NCBI GenBank assembly: GCA_963920575.1
Contig: OY986975.1
Location: 1,692,650 to 1,756,649, forward strand
Length of the DNA: 64,000 nucleotides
Source: Narthecium ossifragum
Lineage: Eukaryota > Streptophyta > Magnoliopsida > Dioscoreales > Nartheciaceae
Direction of reading: 5' to 3'
The notes under the pieces were generated by a model. That model did no database searches. It saw only the letters and a list, made by a program, of their open reading frames with translations, and was not told the DNA's origin. The translations under genes and the position numbers were made by a program. This document shows positions 45,911 through 57,199 of the stretch, piece by piece. How positions within the stretch are numbered: the stretch's first letter is position 1; the number at the start of each line of letters is the position of its first letter.

Positions 45911-46885
45911 GATTGGCTGACATCGTACCGAGCCGTCATCGACTGTGGCAGTCGCAGGGTGACTGCTTGGACACCTGACGGCGCTCGTTTTGTTCTGCTG
46001 GGGGATCGCCAGTCGGCCGATTCCCTCATGTGTGCTTGTCTTCCCAGGCGCGAGGGCCAGCTGTCAGTCCTACTGGCGCGCCTTTCCTTGTTTGCTGCAG
46101 AGGGCAGTCGAGAGAGCAGTCGCCTACCAGTTGGCTCTACCTCCGCACATGTCAGCAGTCCATCCCACCTTCCACGTTTCTATGCTGCGGAAGTACGTTC
46201 CAGATCCTTCTCACGTGATCAGACACGACGACCTTGAGGTAGAGGAGGACGCCACCTACATAGAGCAGCCAGTGCAGATCTTAGACAGACGTGATCAGGT
46301 GCTCAGAGGCAGATCTTTACCGTTGGTCATGGTCAGGTGGAGACACGGCAGTGCAGAGAGTCTGACTTGGGAGCGAGAGGATCGCATGCGTCGGGAGTTT
46401 CCCCGACTGTTCACCTCTTCAGGTAGTTCCTTGTTGCGGGTGTTGGCACCCCTAGCTGTAGCCTTGTTTGTGCAGGTAGGCTTAGTTGTTTCTTTTTCCC
46501 CCGGCTTCCACCTTGAATTTCGGGACGAAATTCTTTTTAAGGTGTTTAGGTTGTGAGGGCCCGTCCCTCAGACCTGACTCGACCACGTGGGTCGAGAGCC
46601 GGTTTCCTGTTGGTTTGGTTCCGCGTCGGGCACGATCGGGCGATCGTGTGGCGGTTTGGACCCCAGGGGCATTTTGGTAAATATGCCCCCTGGTGGTCGG
46701 TTTCACACCCGCGTTGCACCCACGGCCTTGATTTGATGATAGGATAGTTTAAATTAATTGTGAATATTGTAATCATGCACCAGGTTTAAAATTGATGTTT
46801 AAAAGGGGAGGCTTTCGCCGTTTGATTTAGAGTTTAGGACCCTCACGTCCCGGCCTGGATGGGTTTTCTGGGTCGGGGCGTGACA
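45911..46885 (+). mobile_element. Internally deleted Ty3/gypsy (Tekay/Del-like) element with 3' LTR
   Basis: 45911 onward reads DWLTSYRAVIDCGSRRVTAW, the junction between protease and reverse transcriptase. Within about 180 bases the sequence jumps to the integrase C-terminus: FHVSMLRKYVPDPSHV, EEQPV-like EQPVQILDRRDQVLRG, VMVRWRHGSAESLTWERED, the chromodomain-adjacent tail. So RT, RNase H and most of integrase are deleted. ATTTCGGGACGAAATTC and the LTR from TGTGAGGGCC (46552) to GGGGCGTGACA (46885) follow. This 334-base LTR is shortened compared with the copy at 10395. Frameshifted and dead. Confidence 0.8.
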
Positions 46886-47687
46886 CGCTCTCTTTGGCTG
46901 TAGCTTTTTAAAGGAGGTTTTTGAGATTGTCTTGTAGAAGGAGGGTCTTGCTCTACCGACCTGGGATCCTGGTGGTTTGTTTGATTTTTTAGTCGGATCT
47001 GGTGGGAGTCAAGAGGCGAGGCTCCAAAGGTCATATTTGGCCATTGGATGTTGGGAGTTATGGCGGGATAGAAATGAGATCATCTTTGATGATAGACGGG
47101 GGACAGCCAAGGCGACTGCATGTAAAATTAGAAGGCTTGTCAAGGAATTTCTTGGGCATCGAGGTGTACCGAGGAACATAGGAGAATGGAGGAGGGGATC
47201 CCAAGTTTTGTGGGCGGACGCCTCTCGTGATCCAGGTTCTGGGTTGGCAGCTTTTGGCGTCGTTGGCGGAGCAGGGGGAGACAGATGGAGTTGGGCATTT
47301 GGTGCACCGCTTGGGACTGGTTCTATACTTCAATGTGAGATGATCGCTATTGACTAGGCTATGCAGGACACTAGCGCTCGGGGAGTTAGGGACGTCGTCG
47401 TCGAATCAGATTCATTAGATGCGATTCGAATCCTGAATGGGGCTCGAATGTGGCCAAGGGAAGTCCAAGGTGTTGCGAAGGATATTTGGTTACATGCTCT
47501 TGAGTTTGATTCGGTTTCTTTTCTGCATGTGTCGAGAAATTGTAATGTTAGAGTGGATTGTATCGCTCGGCTTTGTCGTCACTCTAGGTTGCCATTTGCT
47601 TGGACCTGTGATGACGGGATAGAGGTTTTGAATGCTCTGATGTAATCTGTTGTTCCAGCCTTAGGGCTCATCTCATCAAAAAAAAAA
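46886..47687 (+). pseudogene. LINE 3' end with RNase H domain and poly(A) tail
   Basis: From 47043 the plus strand reads WELWRDRNEIIFDD, RRGSQVLWADASRDPGSG, GAPLGTGSILQCEMIAID, then TAG, then AMQDTSARGVRDVVVESDSL and NVRVDCIARLCR, the RNase H domain of plant LINEs, stop codon in place of a Gln or similar. A ten-A tail ends at 47687, followed by GTGAATT. AAGTGAATT also occurs at 45865-45873, left of the gypsy element, and may be the LINE's target duplication; the gypsy element would then lie inside the LINE. Confidence 0.75.
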
Positions 47688-47692
47688 GTGAA

Positions 47693-47905
47693 TTAAATAG
47701 ATATTTGGAATCCAGAGAATAGTGCTGAAACTTAAGGGATTGAAGAGGTTTTTGGGGTCCATATGGGGATAGTGGATGAAGTCTTTAAAAGGATTGAAGA
47801 ACTATTTGGAGCCCATCCAATTTTCTCTACTGCTCCTCCACTTCAACGAATTTGCCAATACACCATTAAGCTCTAAAGCTCTAAAACTCTCTCTAAAACT
47901 CTTAT
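47693..47905 (+). repeat. Diverged second copy of the 44497-44765 repeat
   Basis: Shares GGGGATAGTG, AAAAGGATTGAAGAACTATTT and CTTCAACGAA with 44497-44765 in the same order. No coding content. Probably parts of one repeat family or a segmental duplication flanking the LINE/gypsy insertion. Confidence 0.6.
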
Positions 47906-47945
47906 ACGAAGTTGGAAGTGAAGAGCTTCTTGGACTGAAACCCGT

Positions 47946-48152
47946 AAGCCCCTTTTGGTATGGGGTTAAGGGGAGATAACCTCCCTTATCCTCATTCCTA
48001 CCCTAAATATCTAAAATAATCGTTACTACTTTATCCACATTCCACTTATCATCATCACTCTACTTGTTCTTATTCTCATTTCTTAACCTCATTTTTTCTA
48101 ATCCTATTCCCACTTAACCACCATTTTTTTCTAACTCCATACCAAACGCCCT
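47946..48152. mobile_element. MITE with CCCTTTTGGTATGG-type ends
   Basis: Left end AGCCCCTTTTGGTATGGGGT and right end ACTCCATACCAAACGCCCTG are imperfect inverted repeats. A related sequence is at 44030-44175 and similar ends occur in the element at 60942-62104. Target duplication not established. Confidence 0.6.
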
Positions 48153-49179
48153 GAACGGAAAGGTCCATGCGAACGTGGCTTACCTAAAGCTCTTTGATGA
48201 AAATAGACAAGAATGAAAGGGTGACTGCTGCCTTCGTTTGAATAGCATTTTGAAAGGACGTTCGGATCTCCTGGAGACCTTACTAAAATAGGCATGTTGG
48301 TTGGTGGCACATCTAGAGGAAGTGTGTAGAGTATAGGTGCTGAGGGATAGGAATGACACTGGTTATAGGCTAGTCTTTTTTATTACTACTAACTTGTACT
48401 AAAATCAAGATTCAACTCCATGAAGCATATATGGTCACCAACATTATAAATATACAGTTTTTTGTAATATGCATTAAAGATGAACTCATCTCAACATTAC
48501 AGCATGAAATGAGCAGGAAGTAAACAGTGTTTCCGGCCTCCCAAAGATCTTTGTATCACCATAAACACAAATTCTCACATTTTGTTTGGCCATGATGACA
48601 ACCAAACACAATAAAATTGTTGAATTCAAGCATACCTGCTAAATTCTTACTTCAGCAAGAACTCACTAATCACAGGAGCCTGATGATTGGTACTAAGTTC
48701 AAATCTTTGTGCCACAAGTACTTGGAGCAATACAAAAGAACAATAAGCTTGTAACCCATAAATGGGTACCAATGATCTCTAAACCACTCAAATGGCTTCA
48801 AACTGTGGTATAGGTATACATGAAGGAGGACTCAGGGAAAAAGTTCACTATCGATGAATTGAAGAGACAGAAGATACAAGTACAGCAATCACTCTCGAAC
48901 AGCATAAAATGGAAAAATGTTGGCGCAAAACAAATTGAATTGCCCGCCTAGCTTCCATCTATCTCGACAATGATGATCAATGGCTTCATTCTGTTTTACC
49001 AACCCTGAGAAAACCAGGAAAGAACAGGAGGAATTGTTTTATGACTTCCAAGTTCGGAAAATGGAAAAAAATTGACATGGCTGAGAGACTCTAATCAGAT
49101 CCCTTGAATCCCTAAACAGATTCTCAGAAATTTCTAACACCATTTCATGTGGTAGATTCTGTTCTCCCTTCGGAATGAC
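48153..49179. other. Intergenic, 3' side of the NFD4-like gene; no gene seen
   Basis: AT-rich, without recognisable frames; the last few hundred bases (minus strand) should be the transporter's 3' UTR. Confidence 0.45.
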
Positions 49180-52100
49180 TCAAGTACGAGTTTTGCCATA
49201 AAGGTTGGCGTACACACTTTTTGTCCTGTAAACGAGGATCAAGCTCAGGGTAACTGCAATGATGCAGAATCCAGACATTATTAAGGAGGAAAGGAAAAAG
49301 CACACAGCCCCCTCGCACTTTGGTGCATCATCCGCATGAGGGCCTGTTCCATAAAGAAACTTCTCAAGCAAGAATGTCGAGTTATGATGCTTGTGGGCTT
49401 GTTTCTCCGCTTCGTAATCATATATTCCACTGGCAATAATTCCCGAGAATACTAATGACCCTGCAGGATTAGCCATGGTGAGAAAATTGTACAACGCTCC
49501 AAAGTTCCTGATGCCGAACAACTCAGAGGCAGCAGCGGGCACAATAGACCAGTGAGCTCCATATCCGAGTCCAACCAGCAATGTCCCAATGTACATTGAT
49601 CCAGGCCAGGCCATTGCAAACATTAAATGGCCAATTGCCATCAAAACTTGAGCTACAGCTACAGCAACTGGCCTTGGGAATGCATAGTCCCTGATCAGAG
49701 GCAGCAAAACGTCAGAAAGAGAATGAGAAGTCAAACAAGGATTTTTACAACGTATATAAAATATTATTTTACAAAAGAAAATCACATGAAGTGGGCTTAG
49801 TATCCTAATGACAAGCATAAATGTGGCTGGAAGTGTCGATTCTAAAACAGCAAAAGAACACAGAATTATAAGGTATCACCTTAACCAATTACTTGTAAAC
49901 GAAGAGATCAAGTCTATGGAATTAAGTCTCCCACACCCCACTCCTTCTCACAATGTGCCGTTCTTGTGCAGCCTTCATTAAACCCTACCCATCTGGTTAG
50001 CTGTGCGAAATTAGTTCACAAAAAGTGAAAATGCCCTCTACAAATGCATCCTCCTAACTTCTATTGGTTAACAAATGCACAGCAAGACCTCGTTTATTTT
50101 GTTTACATACAATAAACATATGGGTGGACCTCCACCAAGAATTGATAGACATCGATCGAAATTGTACTCAAGATTACACCTAAATACATTTTGAGCACTT
50201 ACAATCATTTTGTCTATACTTTTGATTAGCATTTGTCAGCATTATTAACAATGATTGCCCTTGACTAGATTGATTGGGATTGATTAGATTTTGCCCCCTT
50301 AATATTCTGCCTCTTTAAGGAAAACCCAGGCTTCACCTTTGTCCACACATGCATGATCATTCAGGCATCTCGACCATCCTTTTGACCTATTACCATAGTT
50401 ACATGAGCTTTATATTGTAATACCTGGCAATTATCTTTGATAGCCTTTTGAGGCAGGACAGTCTCCTGCCTGCATTTTTGTTAGCTAGCAATCCAAAACC
50501 ACTTCATGGAAAGTTGATGTCAAGGGAATAAGAATTAAGTGGCTTTTTTAGGCCTTCTCGACATAATATTTTGCTTCATAAGAACCCCATGTTTGTTGAA
50601 TTTATGACACCCTTCTCATCATCTAATGGACTCGTATCAAAGTGATTCTATCAAGCATTACCAACAAATGAAAGCTCTGTATCCATGCTGAGAGAGTGTG
50701 ATTGCTGCTACAGTATAGATCTACTTTTCTGGATGTTTATGTTGTCCTCTAATCTTTTAAAGACCCATGCACTCTAATCTTGTGTAATGTCTTACTCATG
50801 AGGTCCAAGCCATCCGCTGTCATATATATCTATTGACATGATTGTATGAACCATAGTAAAGTATCAGTAGGTATTCTGAAGAGAAATGTCATTTGCATTT
50901 CTTTCCTTCCTAAGTTTCAAAGAGAAAAAAGTCACAACAAGCTAAAATGTTCATTCCCAGTAAAGAGCTAGAGTAACCGGATTAGAGAGACATAATGACA
51001 ACCATACCTCGCGACAATCTCCGAAAAATAGCCTCCACCTATGCGGCCAAGAAAATTCCAAATGCTGATCATTGATACGAAAATATGAGTCTCCTGATAA
51101 CCCTGGGATTCACTCATCTGACCCAGGTTATCTATTACTGTCAAACCAGATCCTGAACCCAACAAGAGCGAGAAAAATAAAAGCCAAAGATCTGCTTTTA
51201 TCAATGCCTGCATCAAAGTGAAATCCTCTCCCCTATGCGGGCCTCTCCTCCTCTTGACCCTTACAGCTCCAACAGCAGCAGCTTGACACAGTTTTGCTTG
51301 CAAATGTGCAATTCTCTTCTGTCTCTCTGATGCAGGAAGCAAGTCAACTTCCTTGGGCTTTTCATCTTCAACCTCGCTAAAAATAACCTCTTGTTCTTCA
51401 GACACTCCCGATTTACCCGCCTCTTCTTTCTCAGCCATAGGCAAAAGAGATTGTTGAACCGGAGATGTCTCACCAGAATAGAAAGTCGTCCACAAAGGAA
51501 TCACAATGGGAACTACTAGTAGTAGTAGTAATGTAACCGTAAACGCAATAATCAAAGTTTGGTTCACGTCTACTAGATCTTCCAGAAGCATGACACCCAT
51601 CAAATAAGCAGCCAAAAGCAAGCAAACACTATATATGAATGCAAAACTAGAACCATCAGAAGCTCGCACTTGTTTATGGCCTCCAACTGGTCGCACGATG
51701 AACATTAAAGCAATGACTACCATTGTGGGTCCGACTGCAACCATGAAGATAAGAGCTGCATGATCAGGTCTGTGTATCATAGTATATATCTGAGTCAAAA
51801 TTGCTCCACTCAAGCCTGCAAAGCCTTTGAGTATCCCCACAACAGGACCCCTGCTTTTCGGGAAGTTTTGTACGCATGATACAAGTGCGGCTGTGTTGAA
51901 GTAGGTCTCTCCATTAGTCCCAACAAAGATCAGAATGCACATCTGCATAATATGCGCCCATTAATGGCTTCAATGAACTAATATTAAGCATAAATATCTA
52001 GATGATCAAAAAGTGCTCCACGTGCAAAAGAATCCAAACTCGAGTTCTAAGGCGTTACATCGAAACATATTAAAACAGGATGTCAATTCATTGTAAGCCT

Positions 52101-54119
52101 AACAAGAAAATTTAGCAAATCAAACAGCAAGACACAACAAAATAACCTACATAGTAGCTGCCTCCGACTGAGGACATCTTTGCTCATGAATTGTTACACA
52201 AAAAATCGGAAAGATGGGAGTGCACCTACCATGCAAGAGAGAGAATGCAAAAATAGTTCATCACAGGGAGGAAATTCTGAGATTTCCTTCTTAATGATCA
52301 GTGAGTGACAAAAGTTCAGTGTCAATCACCATGATTGCATACACCATCACTGAGCCAATAAAAGAAGTGCATGTGGCCAACCAACTTTTTCCACAGCGAC
52401 AGACCATTTTTTATGCTACGCCAAAAAGCCTTCCATTACTCAAGTAACTCAACATGATCTTCAATTCAAGAACTTCCCATCCAAGCCATTGCATGGTCAA
52501 AAACTTTCCCATAAGAGCATGCATTGCTCCAAAATATTTACGACCACCCCCCACAAGGTTATACCTTTTAGCTGCTTGTTTTAGATCTTCCCATCCATAT
52601 CATTGCATGGTCAAAAGATTCACAAAAATAACCAGTCTGCCCCGTAAGAGCATACAAAGGCACTGCAAAAACTACATGCTGATTGATGCTGAGTTTATAT
52701 TATATTTAAGTAAATCTACCAAAGCTCACTTGTACGAAACAGATAAGATAAAGATACGTAAATTTGCAAGGTTAGTGAATCCAACTAGACATACTTCGGT
52801 TCTTTTGATTATTTTTTTGCTCATTCTTGTATTCAGTTTGCCACCAGGCAGAAAAAGTGCCGCTAACTATAAGAAATTTCTAGCTCAGAATCCAATATTT
52901 GCCGGCTGAATTAATTAGATTTGCTTAGAAATGTCTCAGTTACAGGTTTACTCTAACATCAGGCAATAAGCTAAGTCATAAGAGAAAAAGAGATAGACCA
53001 CCTTGAATCTAAAAGTCATAGGAAATTACGGTTTTATATTATGCACATAAAAGGGTGGGCAGATCCTATCAGAATTCCAAATAATTATCAGAAGATACTT
53101 CATTCCCTAATCCATTAAAGATAATCCATTAAAGATAAAAAAAGACTTCTCTCTTAGCAGTTTTACACCAATATCAATCAGAAAGTCACTTGGATCGAAC
53201 ATGATGGCAACATGAGGAAGCTTACAATCACGTGAAATATTTAGCTGTCAAAATCCACCAAACTTCTAGGAGTGAACCAAATGAACACCAATCATACTGA
53301 AAGGTAAAAAGAGTTATTGGAAACTTCTGCCAAAAAGTAAATCCTTGGACATATTATACCCAAAAAAAGCATCTTCATAACAATAGTTTGTAGGCCAAAA
53401 AAAAGTCTCCAATTTCAGTCACAAAAGTAGTCTATACACAATACAATCCAGTTACTTTTTTACTAGATGGCCAAACAAACCAATTCATACAAGAGCTAAA
53501 TTCATCAACAAAAGTGACCGAACCAAGAAAGCAACTGGATCAAATTTATCTTATAGCACACAAAATAGCAACTATGAAAACAATATCTACCAAACCAATT
53601 CAATAACTCCGAGTATCCATAATATTAACAATCATCAACATATAAAACATTCTGAAATTTTAGCTTTTTTCATGGCAGAAAATTCATACTACTAGACCAA
53701 TAAAAACCAAAATTCAGCATCAAAACGGATGGGAAGAAAAAAGAGGAGGAAAAAACAAGGACAGGGTGCCCATATCAACTCACCACCCACAGAGGTAACA
53801 CCGGCGTCCGGCCGGTGACGACAAGCCAAACCAAGCCATACCCGACAAAATTCTGGAGAGCGCCGACGAGCAGAGCCCCCCAGAGTGGCAGGAACTCGCA
53901 CAGAGTCCCAGCGAGGAGCCCGATGCTGTCGCCGAGATCCTTGGCGACGCCGAGCCTCGCGATCTGGCGCTGGTTATAGTTCAACGAACTCTTAATCACC
54001 GGCGATAAGCTCCCAAATATGTACCCAACTCCTCCACAAGACTGCACCCACATTGCCGCCACGAAAACCAGCCATCGGTTGCTCACGAAGGAGTCAAACT
54101 TCGCCCGAAGCCTCCCCAT
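49180..54119 (-). CDS. NFD4/nodulin-like major facilitator transporter
   Basis: Polytopic membrane protein of the nodulin-like MFS family (Pfam Nodulin-like plus MFS), related to NUCLEAR FUSION DEFECTIVE 4; substrate unknown. Three exons fit: 54119-53784, 51942-51008 and 49690-49180, 593 residues. Exon 1 holds SNRWLVFVAAMWVQSCGGVG, GSLSPVIKSSLNYNQRQI and KDLGDSIGLLAG, the family hallmarks. Exon 2 starts MCILIFVGTNGETYFNTAAL, with NFPKSRGPVVGILKGFAGLS, a long acidic cytosolic loop (about residues 265-330) and the second half up to FLGRIGGGYFSEIVAR. Exon 3 supplies the last helices (GLGYGAHWSIVPAAASELFG) and a basic tail. About 12 membrane segments. Introns are 1.8 kb and 1.3 kb. The in-frame GTG six bases upstream is not a plausible start; ATG 54119 is. 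Confidence 0.93.
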
Positions 54120-54483
54120 TGGCACCCGGGCAGAAGAAATCCAAGAACAGAGGCAAAGATCGAAACTTTTTACTCCAAAATCTGAGGAAAAAGATTGAAC
54201 TTTTGAACTTTTGGAAGAGTACCCAGGTGGAGATCAGTGGAGAAAAAGCAACCAATCCGAAGCTTTTCCTTCTCCGAACTACGGATGGATTGTTTTCTCC
54301 ACAATATCGTGGAAAAATCCAAACTTTTTCTCTTCTTGGTAGGCGCCCGCCCAATTCAGAAGGTGGGCGGCGGCTTTGGAAAAAGATCAGACTTTCCAAA
54401 ACAAAAAATAGACTACCAAATCAAACCACCAATTCCAACATGAACAATCTGGGGAAAATTTTTTGGAAAAAAAGGGTATGTAA

Positions 54484-54510
54484 TCTCTCTCTCTCTCTCT
54501 CTCTCTCTCT
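54484..54510. repeat. (CT)n microsatellite in the NFD4-like gene 5' region
   Basis: About 13 CT units, 365 bases upstream of the transporter's ATG; read from the gene's strand it is (AG)n. The surrounding 54120-54850 shows no other gene. Confidence 0.85.
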
Positions 54511-54849
54511 AAACCAACCCAAATCCTAACTATGAACAATCTTGGGGGGAAAAAAAATTGGAAACAAAAACTCAATATAATTCCCTCTCCTTTCCAATCC
54601 TCTTTTGTGGGATTTACTGATTTAGAACATGAGGAGGGGTGAGAGAGACACTGATTTGGAAAAGAGAGGACCCTCCTGTGGGGAGCACAGCAATAAAATG
54701 ATTGGAGGTTGGAGCCCATGAGTTTTTTAAATTGAAAGGGGTTAAGAAGGACCTGTTCTTCTTTTTGCAGATAAGGCCTTCCCAAAATTATATTTTTTGA
54801 TGGAGCCCCTGATTGCTGCATTGGTTTACTTCCTATTTAGGCTTTTTTT

Positions 54850-55072
54850 TCTTCTTTTGATGAGGTGCAAATGACTTAATTTAGATTGCAAAGTTGGATA
54901 GGGATCATCAATCAAAAGTTTTCACATATTTTAATTAAGACGATGACTATGTTATGGATGCCAACGTGACCAAAGCCTAGTCATTTGCGTTCAACTCATA
55001 TGATCTCAAGATTATATTAATATAAACTCGTCCTTGTCTCATCTATTGACTTATGAATTAGGTGATTAGAGT

Positions 55073-55107
<35 letters not shown>

Positions 55108-57199
55108 AAAAAAGAAAAAAAGAAAAAAAGAAAAAGGGATAGGGGATTGCTGAACTCATAGATTGCAAAGGTTGCATGCAAATGTTATAGCTATGCATGT
55201 GAGATAATATTATATTGAAAAAATAGGTAAGAACATTTCATGAAGATGCAAAAGAACATGATGAGTCGTATAGGGCCAAAAGCAAAACATGTGATCCGAA
55301 GAGACAAAAACTCCATCAAAATAACCAGGGTGATATGAACGGATTATTTTAGAAAAATAAGAATAATGCACATTCTAATCGATTACCAATTAGATTTTAC
55401 TATTTAGGGTTTAAATGAACACCCCTCTTTCCCTCAAAATTTTTTTTGGATTACCAATTATAGTAAGATACCTTTTTTGCAAAAAAAAAAGCCAAGAATG
55501 TGAGAGTTTTTGGCAAAATAACTCCAATCAAGACGACAATTGCCGTATTATGCTTAGATATTGTGCTTAATTGTAGGAATGTCATTAAAATAAGAGGGTA
55601 TCTAGGGTTATTTACATATATATATATATTTGATTTTATACATACATAGTGGATTGTTTTACAGAGTAGAAAGCATGAGTCGTGGCTATGGTTATTTGTT
55701 GAACATTATAATATAACTGATAGTTATACAGAGTTAGATTAGATTAGATGGATTAATAGATTAGGTTACTATTATATTAGAATTTATATTAGTAAATGAA
55801 TCCCTCCTTTAAATATAACACATGGGTTTTAGTTTTTTAATCCACATTATATTAATCTTATCCAACTTTACACTAATTCGTATTATATTAACCTTATAAT
55901 GGAGGCGGTTATACATAACCGTTTTTGCTCCTTATAAAGTTGACTAGGTGGGCCCCCCTACCACCTGGCAGGGTAACCATCAAGTTAATGGATAATTCGG
56001 TTATAAAAATCGAATTTGATTAATGAATTAGTATGGATACTATATAATGTTGATTGTATTAGATTAATATACTATGATTATAGAATAAATATAGCTAACT
56101 GTATGAATTAAATCAACTTTATAAGGGGACGGTTATGCATAACCGTTATTGCTCCTTATAAGGTTGATTAGGGAATATCTATATGTAAATCTAGGTATAT
56201 ATATAAAACTAACTTAGGGAAAATGAACATATAACCAAACTAATAAGGGAAACAGTTGTAACCGTTTTTGCTCCTTATAAGGTTGATATATATATATATA
56301 TATCCTCTGAAAAAAATTGAATTTACATCAAAAACTTTGAAAACCATAATTATTGTCTTATAGCCCCTTTAGTTATTTAAGAGTAGAATATTTAGGTAAT
56401 ATGCTGGACATAGCCATTTGATGCTAACGGTGACTTTTGAAATTACTTAACTATCCTTATCCCTTATAACTAGTACCATTCTATCTCCGATGACCTTCCT
56501 CTCCGGCGACGATGAGCTATCTCCGTCTTACTCTTTCAATTTCTCTTGATTTCGATCGATTTTCTTTTTTTATAGATTGATTTCCGAGTTCATCATCATC
56601 ATTAATCATGAAAAAGTTTTCATGTTCATCTTCATCTACATCCTCCACTTTAGTTTCTGATAATATATCCGAATATTCCACTGTTAAGTAACTAAACGGG
56701 CTATATGACAATAAACAATGTTTTCAAGGACCACATGTGTTGACATGTTTTAAAATTAAAAGCCTAAAGTGAAAGTGAAGTATATTAAAATAGGCTTGTT
56801 TTATAATGAAAATTCAAAATGGCTTAGAATTACAAAATAAAAAATAAAATAGATTTAATATGTAAATTTTTCTCAATCTTGCAAATCATTCTTTAGTTTA
56901 TTACATTGTGAAAGCAGTCCCAACGTATCGTGAGAAAAAGATAGTTTATTAACTTTTATATACATACACATATATATATATGATAAAATAATAGTTTGAT
57001 TAATGGTGGCATCATCACCATCACAGATGAATCTTTTCTAAACCCGTCATGTGTCATAAATTATGGAAAATTTGAACACGACCAAATCTTATTTAGATAC
57101 CATGTTTGATATCTCATGGATCATATTCAAAGAACAATCAGTCTATTTAAAATTGACATTTAGTAGTCAAATTTTAAATAGCGTGAAAGAAGTATTTGC
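54850..57199. other. Gene-poor AT-rich region with A-rich tract
   Basis: Holds a poly-A/(AAAAAG)n tract at 55077-55135, a set of three small palindromic repeats (separate entry), and TA-rich microsatellites at 55616-55629 and 56287-56301. The short minus-strand frame at 56517-56711 is acidic low-complexity sequence and is not called. Confidence 0.5.
55891..56287. repeat. Three copies of a small 52-56-base palindromic repeat
   Basis: Units at 55891-55944, 56113-56168 and 56236-56287 each contain GTTGTAACCGTTTTTGCTCC or GGTTATGCATAACCG plus CTCCTTATAA(A/G)GTTGA. Unit 2 is bounded by TCAACTTTATAAGG and its inverse CCTTATAAGGTTGA and holds the perfect palindrome GGTTATGCATAACC. Each unit could fold into a short hairpin; they look like a tiny foldback family. 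Confidence 0.65.
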
